Assembly (NCBI RefSeq): GCF_030463565.1
Contig: NC_134675.1
Coordinates: 14,901,862-14,965,861, forward strand
Reading direction: 5' to 3'
DNA: 64,000 bases
DNA from: Pelecanus crispus
Lineage: Eukaryota; Chordata; Aves; Pelecaniformes; Pelecanidae
In this document: positions 54,451 to 64,000 of the stretch, piece after piece
Position numbering within the stretch: position 1 is the stretch's first letter
Layout of the letters: each line of letters opens with the position of its first letter
Position numbers and translations under genes: made by a program
The notes under the pieces: generated by a model
The model's input: the letters and a program-made list of their open reading frames with translations, nothing else
Told to the model about the DNA's origin: nothing
Database searches by the model: none

Positions 54451-56265
54451 GGGCAGGATATTAAAAATGTGCTCTACACTGCAGCTGGGGAGAATGGCCC
54501 TACCTGGAGCCTCTGGCAGAAAGCACCAGGGGAGACTCGAGGTCGACCCCTAGGGTTTTGGAGTCGGGGATACAGAGGATCCGAAGCCCGCTATACTCCA
54601 ACTGAGAAAGAGATACTGGCAGCATATGAAGGGGTTCGAGCTGCTTCGGAAGTGGTTGGTACTGAAGCACAGCTCCTGCTGGCACCCCGACTGCCGGTGT
54701 TGGGCTGGATGTTCAAAGGGAGGGTCCCCTCTACACATCATGCAACTGACGCTACGTGGAGTAAGTGGGTTGCACTAATCACACAACGGGCTCGAACAGG
54801 AAACCCCAGTCGCCCAGGAATCTTGGAAGTGATCATGGACTGGCCAGAAGGAAAAAACTTCACAATATCACCAGAGGAGGAGGTGACAGGTGCTGAGGAG
54901 GCTCCACTGTATAATAAACTGCCAGAAAATGAGAAGCAATATGCTCTGTTTACTGATGGATCTTTTTGTACTGTAGGAAAGCACCAGAGATGGAAAGCTG
55001 CTGTATGGAGCCCTACATGGCAAGTTGCAGAAACTGCTGAAGGAGAATGTGAATCGAACCAATATGCAGAAGTAAAGGCCATCCAGCTGGCTTTAGATAT
55101 TGCTGAACGAGAAAAGTGGCCAGTCCTTTATCTCTATACTGACTCATGGATGGTGGCAAATGCCCTGTGGGGGTGGTTGCAGCAATGGAAGCAGAGCAAC
55201 TGGCAGCACAGAGGCAAACCCATCTGGGCCGCCGCACTCTGGCAAGATATTGCTGCCCGGGTAGAGAACCTGGTTGTAAAAGTATGTCACATAGATGCTT
55301 GCATATGCAGGAGTCGGGCCCCTGAAGAACATCAAAACAACCAGCAGGTGGATCAGGCTGCTGAGTTTGAAGTGGCTCAGGTGGATCTGGACTGGCAACA
55401 TAAGGGTGAATTATTTATAGCTTGGTGGGCCCATGACACCTCAGGCCATCAAGGAAGAGATGCAACATATAGATGGGGGGTGGACTTAACCATGGACAGT
55501 ATTGCACAGGTTATTCATGAATGTGAAACATGTACTGCAATCAAGCAAGCCAAGCAGTTCAAGCCCCTCGGGTACAGTGAACGATGGCTGAAATATAAAT
55601 ATGGGGAGGCCTGGCAGGTTGATTACATCACGCTCCCACAGACCCGCCAAGGCAAGCGCCATGTGCTCACCATGGTGGAAGCAACCACTGGGTGGTTGGA
55701 AACATATCCCGTGCCCCATGCCACTGCCCGGAACACCCTCCTGGGCCTTGAAAAGCAAGTCCTGTGGCGACATGGCACCCCAGAAAGAATTGAGTCAGAC
55801 AACGGGACTCATTTCCGAAACAACCTCATAGATACCTGGGCCAAAGAGCACGGCATTGAGTGGGTGTATCACATCCCCTATCATGCACCAGCCTCTGGGA
55901 AAATCAAATGATACAGTGCACTGTTAAAGACTACCCTGAGAGCAATGGGTGGTGGGACATTCAAACATTGGGATACACATTTAGCAAAAGCTACCTGATT
56001 AGTCAACACTAGGGGATCTGCCAATCGAGCTGGCCCTGCCCAATCAAAACTTTTACGTACTGTGAAAGGAGATAAAGTCCCTGTAGTGCACATAAAAAAT
56101 ATGCTGGGGAAGACAATCTGGGTTACTTCCCCCTCGGGCAACAGGAAACCCATTAATAGGACTGCTTTTGCTCAAGGACCTGGGTGCACTTAGTGGGTAA
56201 TGCGAAAGGATGGGGAAGTCCAGCGTGTACCTCAAGGGGATTTGATTTTGGGTCTAAATAGCCAA
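54451..56265 (+). pseudogene. pol: ERV-C RNase H and integrase remnant
   Basis: Open for 480 codons (54469-55911). RNase H keeps its Asp (FTDGSF), Glu (YAEVKAI) and Asp (YTDSWMV), unlike ERV-A. Integrase has the zinc region (HDTSGHQ, HECETC), DYITLP and SDNGTH. It ends at a TGA at 55909-55911, where the catalytic Glu codon is also replaced by AAA (GKIK). The rest of integrase decays to 56265. Confidence 0.88.
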
Positions 56266-56685
56266 TGAACTGAATTGTATGATGTTAATTGCTATATAAT
56301 ACTATATAATATGTCATCACTACTATGGTTGCTATATGCCACATCGGTGGTATTACAGTAAGAATCACCCAGATTAATGAGGAATTAACTTTGATGAAAC
56401 CGAGCAAAGTGCAGCAGTGTTGGAACGAGAACTGGCTTCAGCATGCAACAATCCAACACCGCACACCACCTCTCCTGCTCTGAAAGTCTGTGATGACAGT
56501 TGGAACCCAAAGTCATGGACTAAATGAACTCAATGGACGTTTTAGAGGGATGGCCCATAGATGAAGGGAATGATATCTGTGTGCATATATCAAAAGACAG
56601 GAAAAGTGGTGGTGATTAACTGGAATTTTTTGGAAAGTGTAGGACCCGGGCATGACGTAGATGGTATAGAATAAGGGGTGGATCC
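56266..56685 (+). other. ERV-C 3' untranslated region and polypurine tract
   Basis: About 420 nt with no env frame, ending in AATAAGGGGTGGATCC directly before the LTR. Confidence 0.75.
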
Positions 56686-57271
56686 TGTCCTGATTTTGGC
56701 TGGGATGGAGTTAATTTCCTTCCTAGTAGCTGGCATAGTGCTGTGTTTTGGATTTAGGATGAGAAGAATGTTGATAACACACTGATGTTTTAGTCGTTGC
56801 TAAGTACTGCTTATGCTAGTCAAGGACTTTTCAGCTTCCCATGCTCTGCCAGGTGCACAAGAAACTGGGAGGGGGCACAGCCACGATAGTTGATCCAAAC
56901 TGGCCAAAGGGATATGACACATGTCATCATGCTCAGTATATAAACTGGGGGGGGTTGGCCAGGGGGCAGCGATTGCTGCTTGGGGACTGGCTGGGTGTCG
57001 TTTGGCAGGTGGTGAGCTGTTGTATCACTTGGGTTTTTTTCTCCCTGGGTTTTGTTTCTCTCTCTCTCTCGTTGTTCTCATTTTCATTACAATTTTTATT
57101 AATATTACTATTTTTATTATTATTGTTATCATTTTATTTCAGTTATTAAACTGTTCTTATCTCAACCCACGAGTTTTCTTACTTTTGCCTTTCCTATTCT
57201 CACCGGGGGGGAGGGTACTCACCTGAGCGGCTGTGTGGTGCTTCGTTGCCGACAGGGGCTAAACCACAACA
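56686..57271 (+). repeat. ERV-C 3' LTR
   Basis: 586 bp from TGTCCTGATT to CCACAACA. The CRE-like site has been lost (ACATGTCATCA near 56922-56932), while the TATA region (56937-56944) remains. Confidence 0.9.
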
Positions 57272-57915
57272 GAGGTATAATAGGAACACAGATATAGAAG
57301 TAGGACTCTTGTCAGCTTAGACAAACCCAAGTTTTGGTACCTTAGGGATGAGGAGACCATGAGCATTCTGAAGAATCATGCCTGGCTGGCTCCCAACTGG
57401 AAAGGGAGAGTGCTGGGAGAGCAACAATGGCTGCAGCGGCCGTCTTGGTCCCTCCCTCGGGGAGCAGTGAGGATCCTGCAGCAGGCTGTGCCACTGGGAA
57501 GCAGAGGTCAGCTGTTCAGGCAGCACATATTCCAAGTCCATATGCAGATATACGCATGCATGTACAGTACACAGAGAGACAGGGCTGCCTTTTCCTGGAG
57601 CTGCCATCCCAGTCTGCTGCCTGCTCTCTGCCCACCTTCCCACCAGCGTGGAGCCCTTGAAAATTCAGCCAAGTGACTCTAACAGTACATAATCAAGGTC
57701 TTGCACTTTAGACGACACTAATTCCATTTGGTTTTAAGAAACACCATCAGAAAGTTTTTCATGTCAAAGGGTTTAGAAAGCAAAGGATTTAAGAGCATAG
57801 AACATAGGAAATATCTTGCTGTTCTTGTTATTTGTTGTTGGCTAGAGGCAACATTTTCATGATCCCAACTGTTCTAGTACCTCTGTTTACAACAATGGAC
57901 TTTATTTTCCAACAG
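57272..57915 (+). other. ITGA2 intron
   Basis: About 640 nt, GC-richer at 57360-57660. No gene recognised; short frames on both strands show no domain. At least one family exon (end of thigh to start of calf-1) expected between 51663 and here is not seen. Confidence 0.5.
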
Positions 57916-58057
57916 CAAACAGCAGTTTGTTGTCAGCAGCAAAAACAGAAGAATAACATTCAATGTGAAATTGAGAATTAAAAAGGAAAATGCATATAAC
58001 ACCAGAATCCAGGCTACATTTTCAGACAACTTGTTTTTTGCTTCATCATCTTTACCG
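57916..58057 (+). pseudogene. ITGA2: ITGA2 exon, calf-1 domain
   Basis: Open exon reading KQQFVVSSKNRRITFNVKLR, then KENAYNTRIQATFSDNLFFA and SSSLP. It follows CAACAG in phase 2 and ends at GTACAT. No lesion seen. Confidence 0.94.
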
Positions 58058-59676
58058 GTACATAGTACCCATCCTCACTGTTTCTGTTATTGCCACTGAT
58101 TTTCCAGCTTCTCAGAGAATTTTTTTCTTTCTTTCTAGTAGTGCCTATCCCAGGAAAGGAGAATGTGTGTGCAAAACTCTCTCCCAATTTATTTTCCTGG
58201 ATACCAGAATTATTCCCTTCGGCATATCAGTTTGTTTAGGTCAAGGAGAGACACTGCCAACTCAGCATAAAAGTTGGCAACCTATCAAGTTTGACATCAC
58301 CTCAGTATTTCAGTCATCTTTTCCTCACTTTAGACCTTGGCACCCACATCTTGTGCTTGACTCCCAACAACATGCCTGAATGCAGTTGCTGTGCCACAGG
58401 GAATTTGTATTTGATAAATCAAGCATGCAGCATCGATGCGGCCTTAAAGCACAAACTTTGGATCTAGAAATACTTTTACTGCCAAGGCCATGTATTCTAG
58501 CTAATCAGATTGAAATGATTGCTATACCAGAAGCTCTTCTAATGAATTTTGTCTTAGAAAAGGGAAAAGGAAGGAATTATAAAGACTATTTTGGGGAGTG
58601 CAGTAAATCTATAATCTCAACTGTTGCTCCCAAACAATTCATGTAGGATGAAATTCAGACTTCAGTGTTTGGCCTATGCAGTCAGGCTGCTACTGGAGAG
58701 GTGCGTGATAATCCCAGGGGTGAAATCCAGAGCAATACCTATACTGAAGGGAGAGGAGGCATAGGAGCATTCATCACTGCCCAAGAGCAGCATTTTCCTG
58801 AACAATGAACTGGAAGTACTCCACACAGAGCGCTGAGGGTGCCCCTCTACCTCCCCATCCTGTTGCACAGCAAAATTGCTCATTCCACTCATGCCAAAAG
58901 ACCACACTGGAGCTAGAATTTTATTTTACTTTAAAAGCTCATTTGCTTAGAAGTATTTTAGCCTGCAAGTGAAGCTTTTGACCAAAAATGTGCCTGCTCC
59001 AAAGCAGGAAGAAAAGCACAAGCTGAGAATGTATGGGTGTTGTTTTTTTGTAGCATATTTCATGAATGGTAAATGTCTGGTAGGGATGCTTTTAACAAAA
59101 GACAGTACATTTTGATGAATTCTTTTCAAAGTGATGATAAAATTGGCTATGGTATATGAGTTTCTTTGATGTAGGATGATGACATGCTAAATATTCTGCA
59201 AAGTAGTCAAAAAACCCTTATGTATTGTAGATTTTCCTACAAAACGTACGATAGAGTTTTCCTCTACGCACTAACTTCTACAATGAGAGTACTTAACTAA
59301 CTCTCAGGTCGTGTAAATACGACTGCAACAGTTCTGTAAAAATGCTGAAAAAAAGCACTGTAGGAGTTAATGCTGTAGGTGACCTGTACTCTCTAGCATG
59401 TATTCCTTCTTCCAAGCTCAGCACAAAGTTCTCACAAGATCATTACAGCTCACAAGAAATTGTGTGGGACTGGTCCTTGTCCCACCTTTCTCCTGCCTCT
59501 CTTCTAGCCCTACCTCTCTTCACCACCCATCTGCATCTCTAGGAATTACTGCCATAACACCCATTTGTACTGCTCCTTAGTGTAATACAAGTCCTGTTGA
59601 ATATACAGACTGGGAATTTCCTCTGTTTTATCAAAACCTGATATTAAGATGACTTTTCTGTCTGTTTCCTCTGCAG
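58058..59676 (+). other. ITGA2 intron
   Basis: About 1.6 kb; nothing recognised. It ends in CTCTGCAG. Confidence 0.6.
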
Positions 59677-59769
59677 AGCAATGGGACTGAAGTCTCGTGT
59701 CAGACAGGAACAGCACAAAGTACAGTCATTTGCCAGATAAGCTGTCCTGTTTTCAGAACAGGACAACAG
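59677..59769 (+). pseudogene. ITGA2: ITGA2 exon, calf-1 domain, second part
   Basis: 31 open codons: SNGTEVSCQTGTAQSTVICQ, then ISC and RTGQQ. It continues from SSSLP and keeps two cysteines in the family position. A GTACAG donor follows. Confidence 0.92.
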
Positions 59770-60382
59770 GTACAGCTAGCATGTTTAAGTAACCTTGAAT
59801 GGTACCCAAAAGCTTTTTTTGTTGTTTTCCCCTAAATCTGCATTTACTACTGGTGAGGATTTCTTAGATTTGGCAACAATTAACTTCCCTTTGGGTTTCA
59901 GAGGCATTAAAAGAAGCAAACTAAGGGCTAAACTTTTGCGACCCTCTACCATATTAAAGGAAAAAAGGCTCTTGAAGCACATTTGTCCCTAGCCATGATT
60001 TTCAAATGCTACTGTAGCTTTGTAACTCTTGGAGGGTGAGGGCTGGGGGCAGAAGCAGAGAGCATCATGTGTAGCCTCCCAGAAACTGAGCACAATTCTT
60101 GTCAAACCCCTCCTGCTGCATGAACCAGGGGTAGCTCCCTCTCCTGCTCTGTGAATCTCATCTCTCCAAAAAGCAGCATTGCTTTGAGAGGAGAGGGGTG
60201 GCCCACACAGCCCTAGGATAGATAGTATATCCTTTTTCTCATATATACCATAAAACCTGGGATATCCATGGTTTTATGGAAATTAATCCATTATGCCTCT
60301 GGGGCAGAACACAAATAGGCTTCCAGCCTCTAACACAGTCAACTGGAGCAATAAGAAACTTGCCAGAGAGAATAGAAACATG
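59770..60382 (+). other. ITGA2 intron before CR1-6
   Basis: About 610 nt, nothing recognised. Confidence 0.5.
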
Positions 60383-62101
60383 AGAGCAGAATGAAGTCCC
60401 CATAATCCAGGAGGAAGCAGTTAATGACCTGCTACGCCACCTGGATGCTCACAAGTCTATGGGGCCAGATGGGATCCACCTGAGAGTACTGAGGGAGCTG
60501 GCAGAGGAGCTCGCCAAGCCACTCTCCATCATCTATCAGCAGTCCTGGTTAACAGGGGAGGTCCCTGATGACTGGAGGCTTGCCAGTGTTACAGCCATCT
60601 ACAAGAAGGGCCAGAAAGAGGACCCGGGGAACTGCAGGCCTGTCAGCCTGACCTCGGTGCCTGGAAAGATTATGGAGCAGTTCATCTTGAGTGCACTCAA
60701 CAGGCATGTGCAGGTCAACCAGGGGATCAGGCCCAGCCAGCATGGGTTTATGAAAGGCAGGTCCTGCTTGACTAACCTGATCTCCTTCTATGATCTGGTG
60801 GCCTGCCTAGTGGATGAGGGAAAAGCTGTGCATGTCATTTACCTGGACTTTAGCAAAGCCTTTGACACCATCTCCCGTAGCATTCTCCTTGGGAAGCTGG
60901 TGGCTCATGGCTTGGACGGGCGTAGTCTTCACTGGGTAAAAAACTGGCTTGGTGGCCGAGCCCAGAGAGTAATGGTGAATGGAGTTAAATCCAGTTGGCG
61001 ACCGGTCATAAGCGGTGTTCCCCAGGGCTCAGTTTTGGGGCCAGCCTTGTTTAATATCTTTATGAATGGTCTGGATGAGAGAATTGAGTGTGCCCTCAGT
61101 AAGTTTGCAGATGACACCAAACTGGGTGGGAGTGTTGATCTGCTCGAGGGTAGGAAGGCCCTGCAGTGGGACCTGGACAGGCTGAACCAATGGGCCGAGG
61201 CCAACTGTATGAGGTTCAACAAGGCCAAGTGCCGGGTCCTGCACTTCGGGCACAACAACCCCATGCAACGCTACAGGCTTGGGGAAGAGTGGCTGGAAAG
61301 CTGCCTGGCTGAAAAGGACCTGGGGGTGTTGGTAGACAGCCAGCTGAACATGAGCCAGCAGTGTGCCCAGGTGGCCAAGAAGGCCAACAGCATCCTGGCT
61401 TGTATCAGGAATAGTGTGGCCAGCAGGAGCAGGGAGGTGATTGTCCCCCTGTACTCGGCACTGGTGAAGCCGCACCTGGAATACTGTGTCCAGTTTTGGG
61501 CCCCTCACTACAAGAAAGACATTGAGGTGCTGGAGTGTGTCCAGAGAAGGGCAACAAAGCTGGTGAAGGGTCTAGAGCACAAGTCTGATGAGGAGCAGCT
61601 GAGGGAACTGGGGTTGTTTAGACTGGAGGAGGCTGAGGGGAGACCTTATCACTCTCTACAACTACGTGAAAGGAGGTTGTAGTGAGGTGGGTGTTGGTCT
61701 CTTCTCCCATGTAGTTAGCGATAGGACGAGAGGAAATGGCCTCAAGCTGCGTTAGGGCAGGTTTAGATTGGATATTAGGAGAAATTTCTTCACGGAAAGA
61801 GTAGTCAAGCATTGGAACAGGCTGCCCAGAGAGGTGGTGGAGTCACCATCCCTGGAAGTGTTCAAAAAATGGGTAGATGTGGCACTTTGTGACATGGTTT
61901 AGTAGGCATGGTGGTGTTGGGTTGATGGTTGGACTGATGATCTTAGAGGTCCTTTCCAACCTTAATGATTCCTAGTTTTTACTTTCATTAAAAAATAATC
62001 CAGCCACCAAGCCAGGAAACATGAAATTATTACTCTACCCTTAATTGGTTTAGTGGTGGACTTGGTCTTTTCCAACCTAAATGATTCTATGATTCTATGA
62101 T
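60383..62101 (+). mobile_element. CR1-6: 5'-truncated CR1 with compound 3' UTR
   Basis: Starts in the RT region ([21 protein letters not shown]) and ends GATTCTATGATTCTATGATG. It is the same subfamily as CR1-1 and CR1-4. The distal 3' UTR module has lost about 40 bp (GTGGACTTGGTCTTTTCC). Confidence 0.92.
60459..61889 (+). pseudogene. CR1-6 ORF2 (RT) remnant
   Basis: 407 codons are open to 61682, with [30 protein letters not shown] and [16 protein letters not shown] small loss near 61626 shifts the frame, and the C-terminal [18 protein letters not shown] part follows in another frame. Confidence 0.88.
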
Positions 62102-62554
62102 GTTCGGTGGGCACGGGGGGGAAGCAAAACCAAAAAACCTAATTAGATATAAAAAGTTAAGTTTGTTCTGAATTTTTAATGGCATTGGTCAAGGTGGACC
62201 TGTTGGAGTGAATAGAAGAAAAGAGTGAATACAAAGCTTGTGTCAGTGCTATTGTTTAAAAGCAGATTGAATCAAACCTGAACAGCTTTTATTGCAGCTT
62301 GTAGCTAGTTATACACCATTTAAAAATGCAAATAGCTAATGTTTATGTAACAATGTCAATTTGTAGGTGAAAGAGAGAACAAAGCAATTCTCTAGTATTA
62401 GAAATTACTGAAATACTACACAGAAATAGGTGAATTCAGATACAGAGGACAGTTCTAGATGTTTGCACATATGAATAATTATGTTGTTATTGTGAAGTGC
62501 TTTGAATGTTGTGCCATCAACTCATTTATTGTGTGTTCCTTGTCTCTTCCATAG
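62102..62554 (+). other. ITGA2 intron
   Basis: About 450 nt, AT-rich, ending in CTTCCATAG. Confidence 0.55.
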
Positions 62555-62631
62555 GTATCTTTTGATATTAGTTTTGATTTTAACCTGAAAAATCTTCACA
62601 ATATGTCAGTTCTAAGTTTCTGTGCATTGAA
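62555..62631 (+). pseudogene. ITGA2: ITGA2 exon, calf-1 end
   Basis: Reads VSFDISFDFNLKNLHNMSVL, then SFCAL, with a GTATAT donor. Open. The FDFNL block is a clear family match. Confidence 0.9.
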
Positions 62632-62721
62632 GTATATAATCATATGAAAGCAAGTTAGGTATTAATACCTTATTTGTATAAAATAATATAACATCCGACT
62701 TAAATGTGTTTTGATGAACAG

Positions 62722-62805
62722 TGAAAGTAAGGAAGAACAAGAACTGGACAACCGGGTCAGCTTATCAACTCTTTTGTGGTATGATGCAGAAATTCACTTC
62801 ATAAC
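62722..62805 (+). pseudogene. ITGA2: ITGA2 exon, calf-1/calf-2 border
   Basis: Follows TGAACAG and reads ESKEEQELDNRVSLSTLLWY, then DAEIHFIT, with a GTATGC donor. With the AA end of the previous exon the frame is open. This is the last exon seen in the window. Confidence 0.9.
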
Positions 62806-64000
62806 GTATGCTGAATAATGTAAAGAGTTGCTCTCATTTTTCAAAGGCATTTGAATATAGTAAGTCTTGAAAAGCCACTGAAAAGATAGTAAAACTTTAT
62901 TTTCATTTTGGAAGTCATAAAAAATTCCCACTTCATCAACAACAGCAGAACCTTATGTTCTTCCAATAATCTTACACACAAAAAATTATGGAATGTGTAG
63001 TAAGAAATTGTGGATCCATGTTTACCTCTTCACAACTGTTACAGGGGATCAGATGCTCATGTGAATGGAAACAGTATAAAAAACAAACAGTGCTTGTGGT
63101 TTTGATAATATAATTAGTATATACTATATAATAAGAGTGGACCTCTGGGCTCAAATGTGATGTTGGATCAAATCTGGAGTTACTGATCAAAACTGAACTA
63201 AAGAGCAACAACAAAAAGTAACCAAAATGCCCCAGTTCAAACTCTCAGAAAAGAAATTAAAAAATTAAAAAATAAATACATTTTTATTAACATATCTGCT
63301 GAAGCTGAACAAAAAATATAAATGCTTGTTAGCAGTTTGAGATAATGATTTGAACTAAAACCTGAGGTGGCACATGGCAGATCCCCCCTTGCTGCAGCTG
63401 TGGTGGCAGTGGGAGCAGCACACCCCACTTTCCCACACACCCAGAGACTCTGGCTCACACCTACCCCTTCCCTCCTGGTGTCAGCCCTTTCCCCTCCCTG
63501 TGGAAGGCAGTTAGAGGCTGTTGCAAGAGGGATCCTTTACCCTGGGAAGGGCAGTTTGTAAGCAGAGCCAGATGGGTGGCCAGGGGGAGAAAGACAGATA
63601 AAAATCCCTTTAAGACTGATCTTTATTTCATGCCATTGAAACCTCTTATCTTCAGCCCTGGAAACTCCCAGTGATCTGGGATGCACTGAAACAGTAATTA
63701 GTCTGTTAATGTTCCAAACAAGAATAACTTCAGTTACAGTTTAACTTAAATTAGAACTGAAACAAAAATACGCTGGTCTGACTCTTGGATCAAGATAGGA
63801 TATTTTACTTTTCATCAAAGAAAAGATTTGTTTATCTTTCCCAATTACTGAATTTGTAGGATAAACTATATGTAGTTATTCTATTCTATGATTTGATGCA
63901 CTTGGTCACCAGTTCTTGGTGGAAAAAATGCTTTTGCATCCTGAAGCATTCCAAAATTTGTAAACATAAACTGGTAGAAAATAAATAGTAATTATTCAAA
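62806..64000 (+). other. Downstream intron sequence
   Basis: About 1.2 kb. AT-rich except for a GC-rich patch at 63365-63560. The next family exon is not seen here, and no repeat was recognised. Confidence 0.5.

Larger units (their letters stand above)
51804..57271 (+). mobile_element. ERV-C: decayed ERVL-like provirus without RT
   Basis: 5' LTR remnant 51804-51998, primer site 52007-52024, gag 52084-54014, pro-pol 54018-56265, polypurine tract and 3' LTR 56686-57271. The 5' LTR lacks about two thirds of its start. A deletion at about 54449 removes the whole RT. Many stops and shifts in gag and pol make it older than ERV-A. Confidence 0.92.
3915..62805 (+). pseudogene. ITGA2: Integrin alpha-2 (ITGA2) pseudogene, multi-exon, partial
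   Basis: ITGA2 encodes the alpha subunit of the alpha2-beta1 collagen receptor: a seven-bladed propeller with an inserted I domain, then thigh and calf domains and a membrane anchor. Seventeen exons or exon pieces match in the right order, strand and phase; diagnostic pieces include DESN(R)IYPWDAV, VVTDGESHDGS, LENQNSG and FKENNER. Introns are filled with CR1 and ERV insertions. Lesions seen: Ser-to-Arg in the MIDAS (9037-9039), donor AT at 9118, frameshifts near 25363, 31745, 50160 and 51547, a TGA at 48583-48585, a CR1 inside an exon at 36082/36083, and no recognisable exon in 33739-36070 or for part of 51663-57915. Exons upstream of 3915 and downstream of 62805 are not seen here. ITGA1 is the nearest alternative, but the residues fit ITGA2 better. 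The reading as a W gametolog is inference. Confidence 0.93.

Noticed and set aside
57317..57676. Overlapping frames of about 105 codons
   Set aside because: GC-rich intron with frames on both strands, no domain, no exon borders.
3915..62805. Functional ITGA2 gene
   Set aside because: Too many independent breaks, including an exon split by about 7.5 kb of CR1.
1..64000. CRISPR arrays, tRNA or rRNA genes, bacterial operons
   Set aside because: No regularly spaced identical repeats, no cloverleaf or rRNA signature seen, and the composition and elements are avian.

Overview
This is a window of bird chromosome. The evidence is nested CR1 retrotransposons ending in the ATTCTATG-type repeat, avian ERVL-like proviruses and LTRs, and vertebrate-style exons with GT/AG borders. 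No bacterial-type genes, CRISPR array, tRNA or rRNA is visible.

One host gene runs left to right across almost the whole window (3915-62805). It is the integrin alpha-2 gene (ITGA2, the collagen-receptor alpha subunit), from the propeller part before the I domain to the calf-1 region. I recognise 17 exons or exon pieces. The copy is dead: it has a MIDAS Ser-to-Arg change, a GT-to-AT donor, at least four frameshifts, an in-frame stop, missing exons, and a CR1 element inserted inside a propeller exon. The surviving exons are still close to the family and mostly keep their splice sites, so the loss looks fairly recent.

By my boundaries, over half of the window is mobile DNA. Left part (1-9612): LTRs and introns with three exons. 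9613-16511: ERV-A, a near-complete provirus on the minus strand. 17014-25125: CR1-1, a near-full-length minus-strand CR1 that was entered by CR1-2 (opposite strand) and by a solo LTR of a second family (LTR-X). 25248-28314: four exons covering most of the I domain and its exit. 28934-30717: an ERVL-type solo LTR with an LTR-X solo LTR inside it. 32186-33738: CR1-3. 36071-43697: one ITGA2 exon split by CR1-4, which is itself split by the rearranged provirus ERV-B. 46121-47766: CR1-5. 51804-57271: ERV-C, a provirus whose reverse transcriptase region is deleted. 60383-62101: CR1-6.

The three proviruses are one family. They share a Lys-type primer binding site, gag and pol in the same frame split by a conserved TAG, no env, and a gag N-terminus with several hydrophobic segments. 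Intact LTRs carry a CRE-like site next to a TATA box.

ITGA2 belongs to a block that is Z-linked in birds. A decayed but recognisable copy with this repeat load is what a W-chromosome gametolog would look like. That is inference; a Z-linked or autosomal lineage-specific pseudogene is not excluded by the sequence alone.
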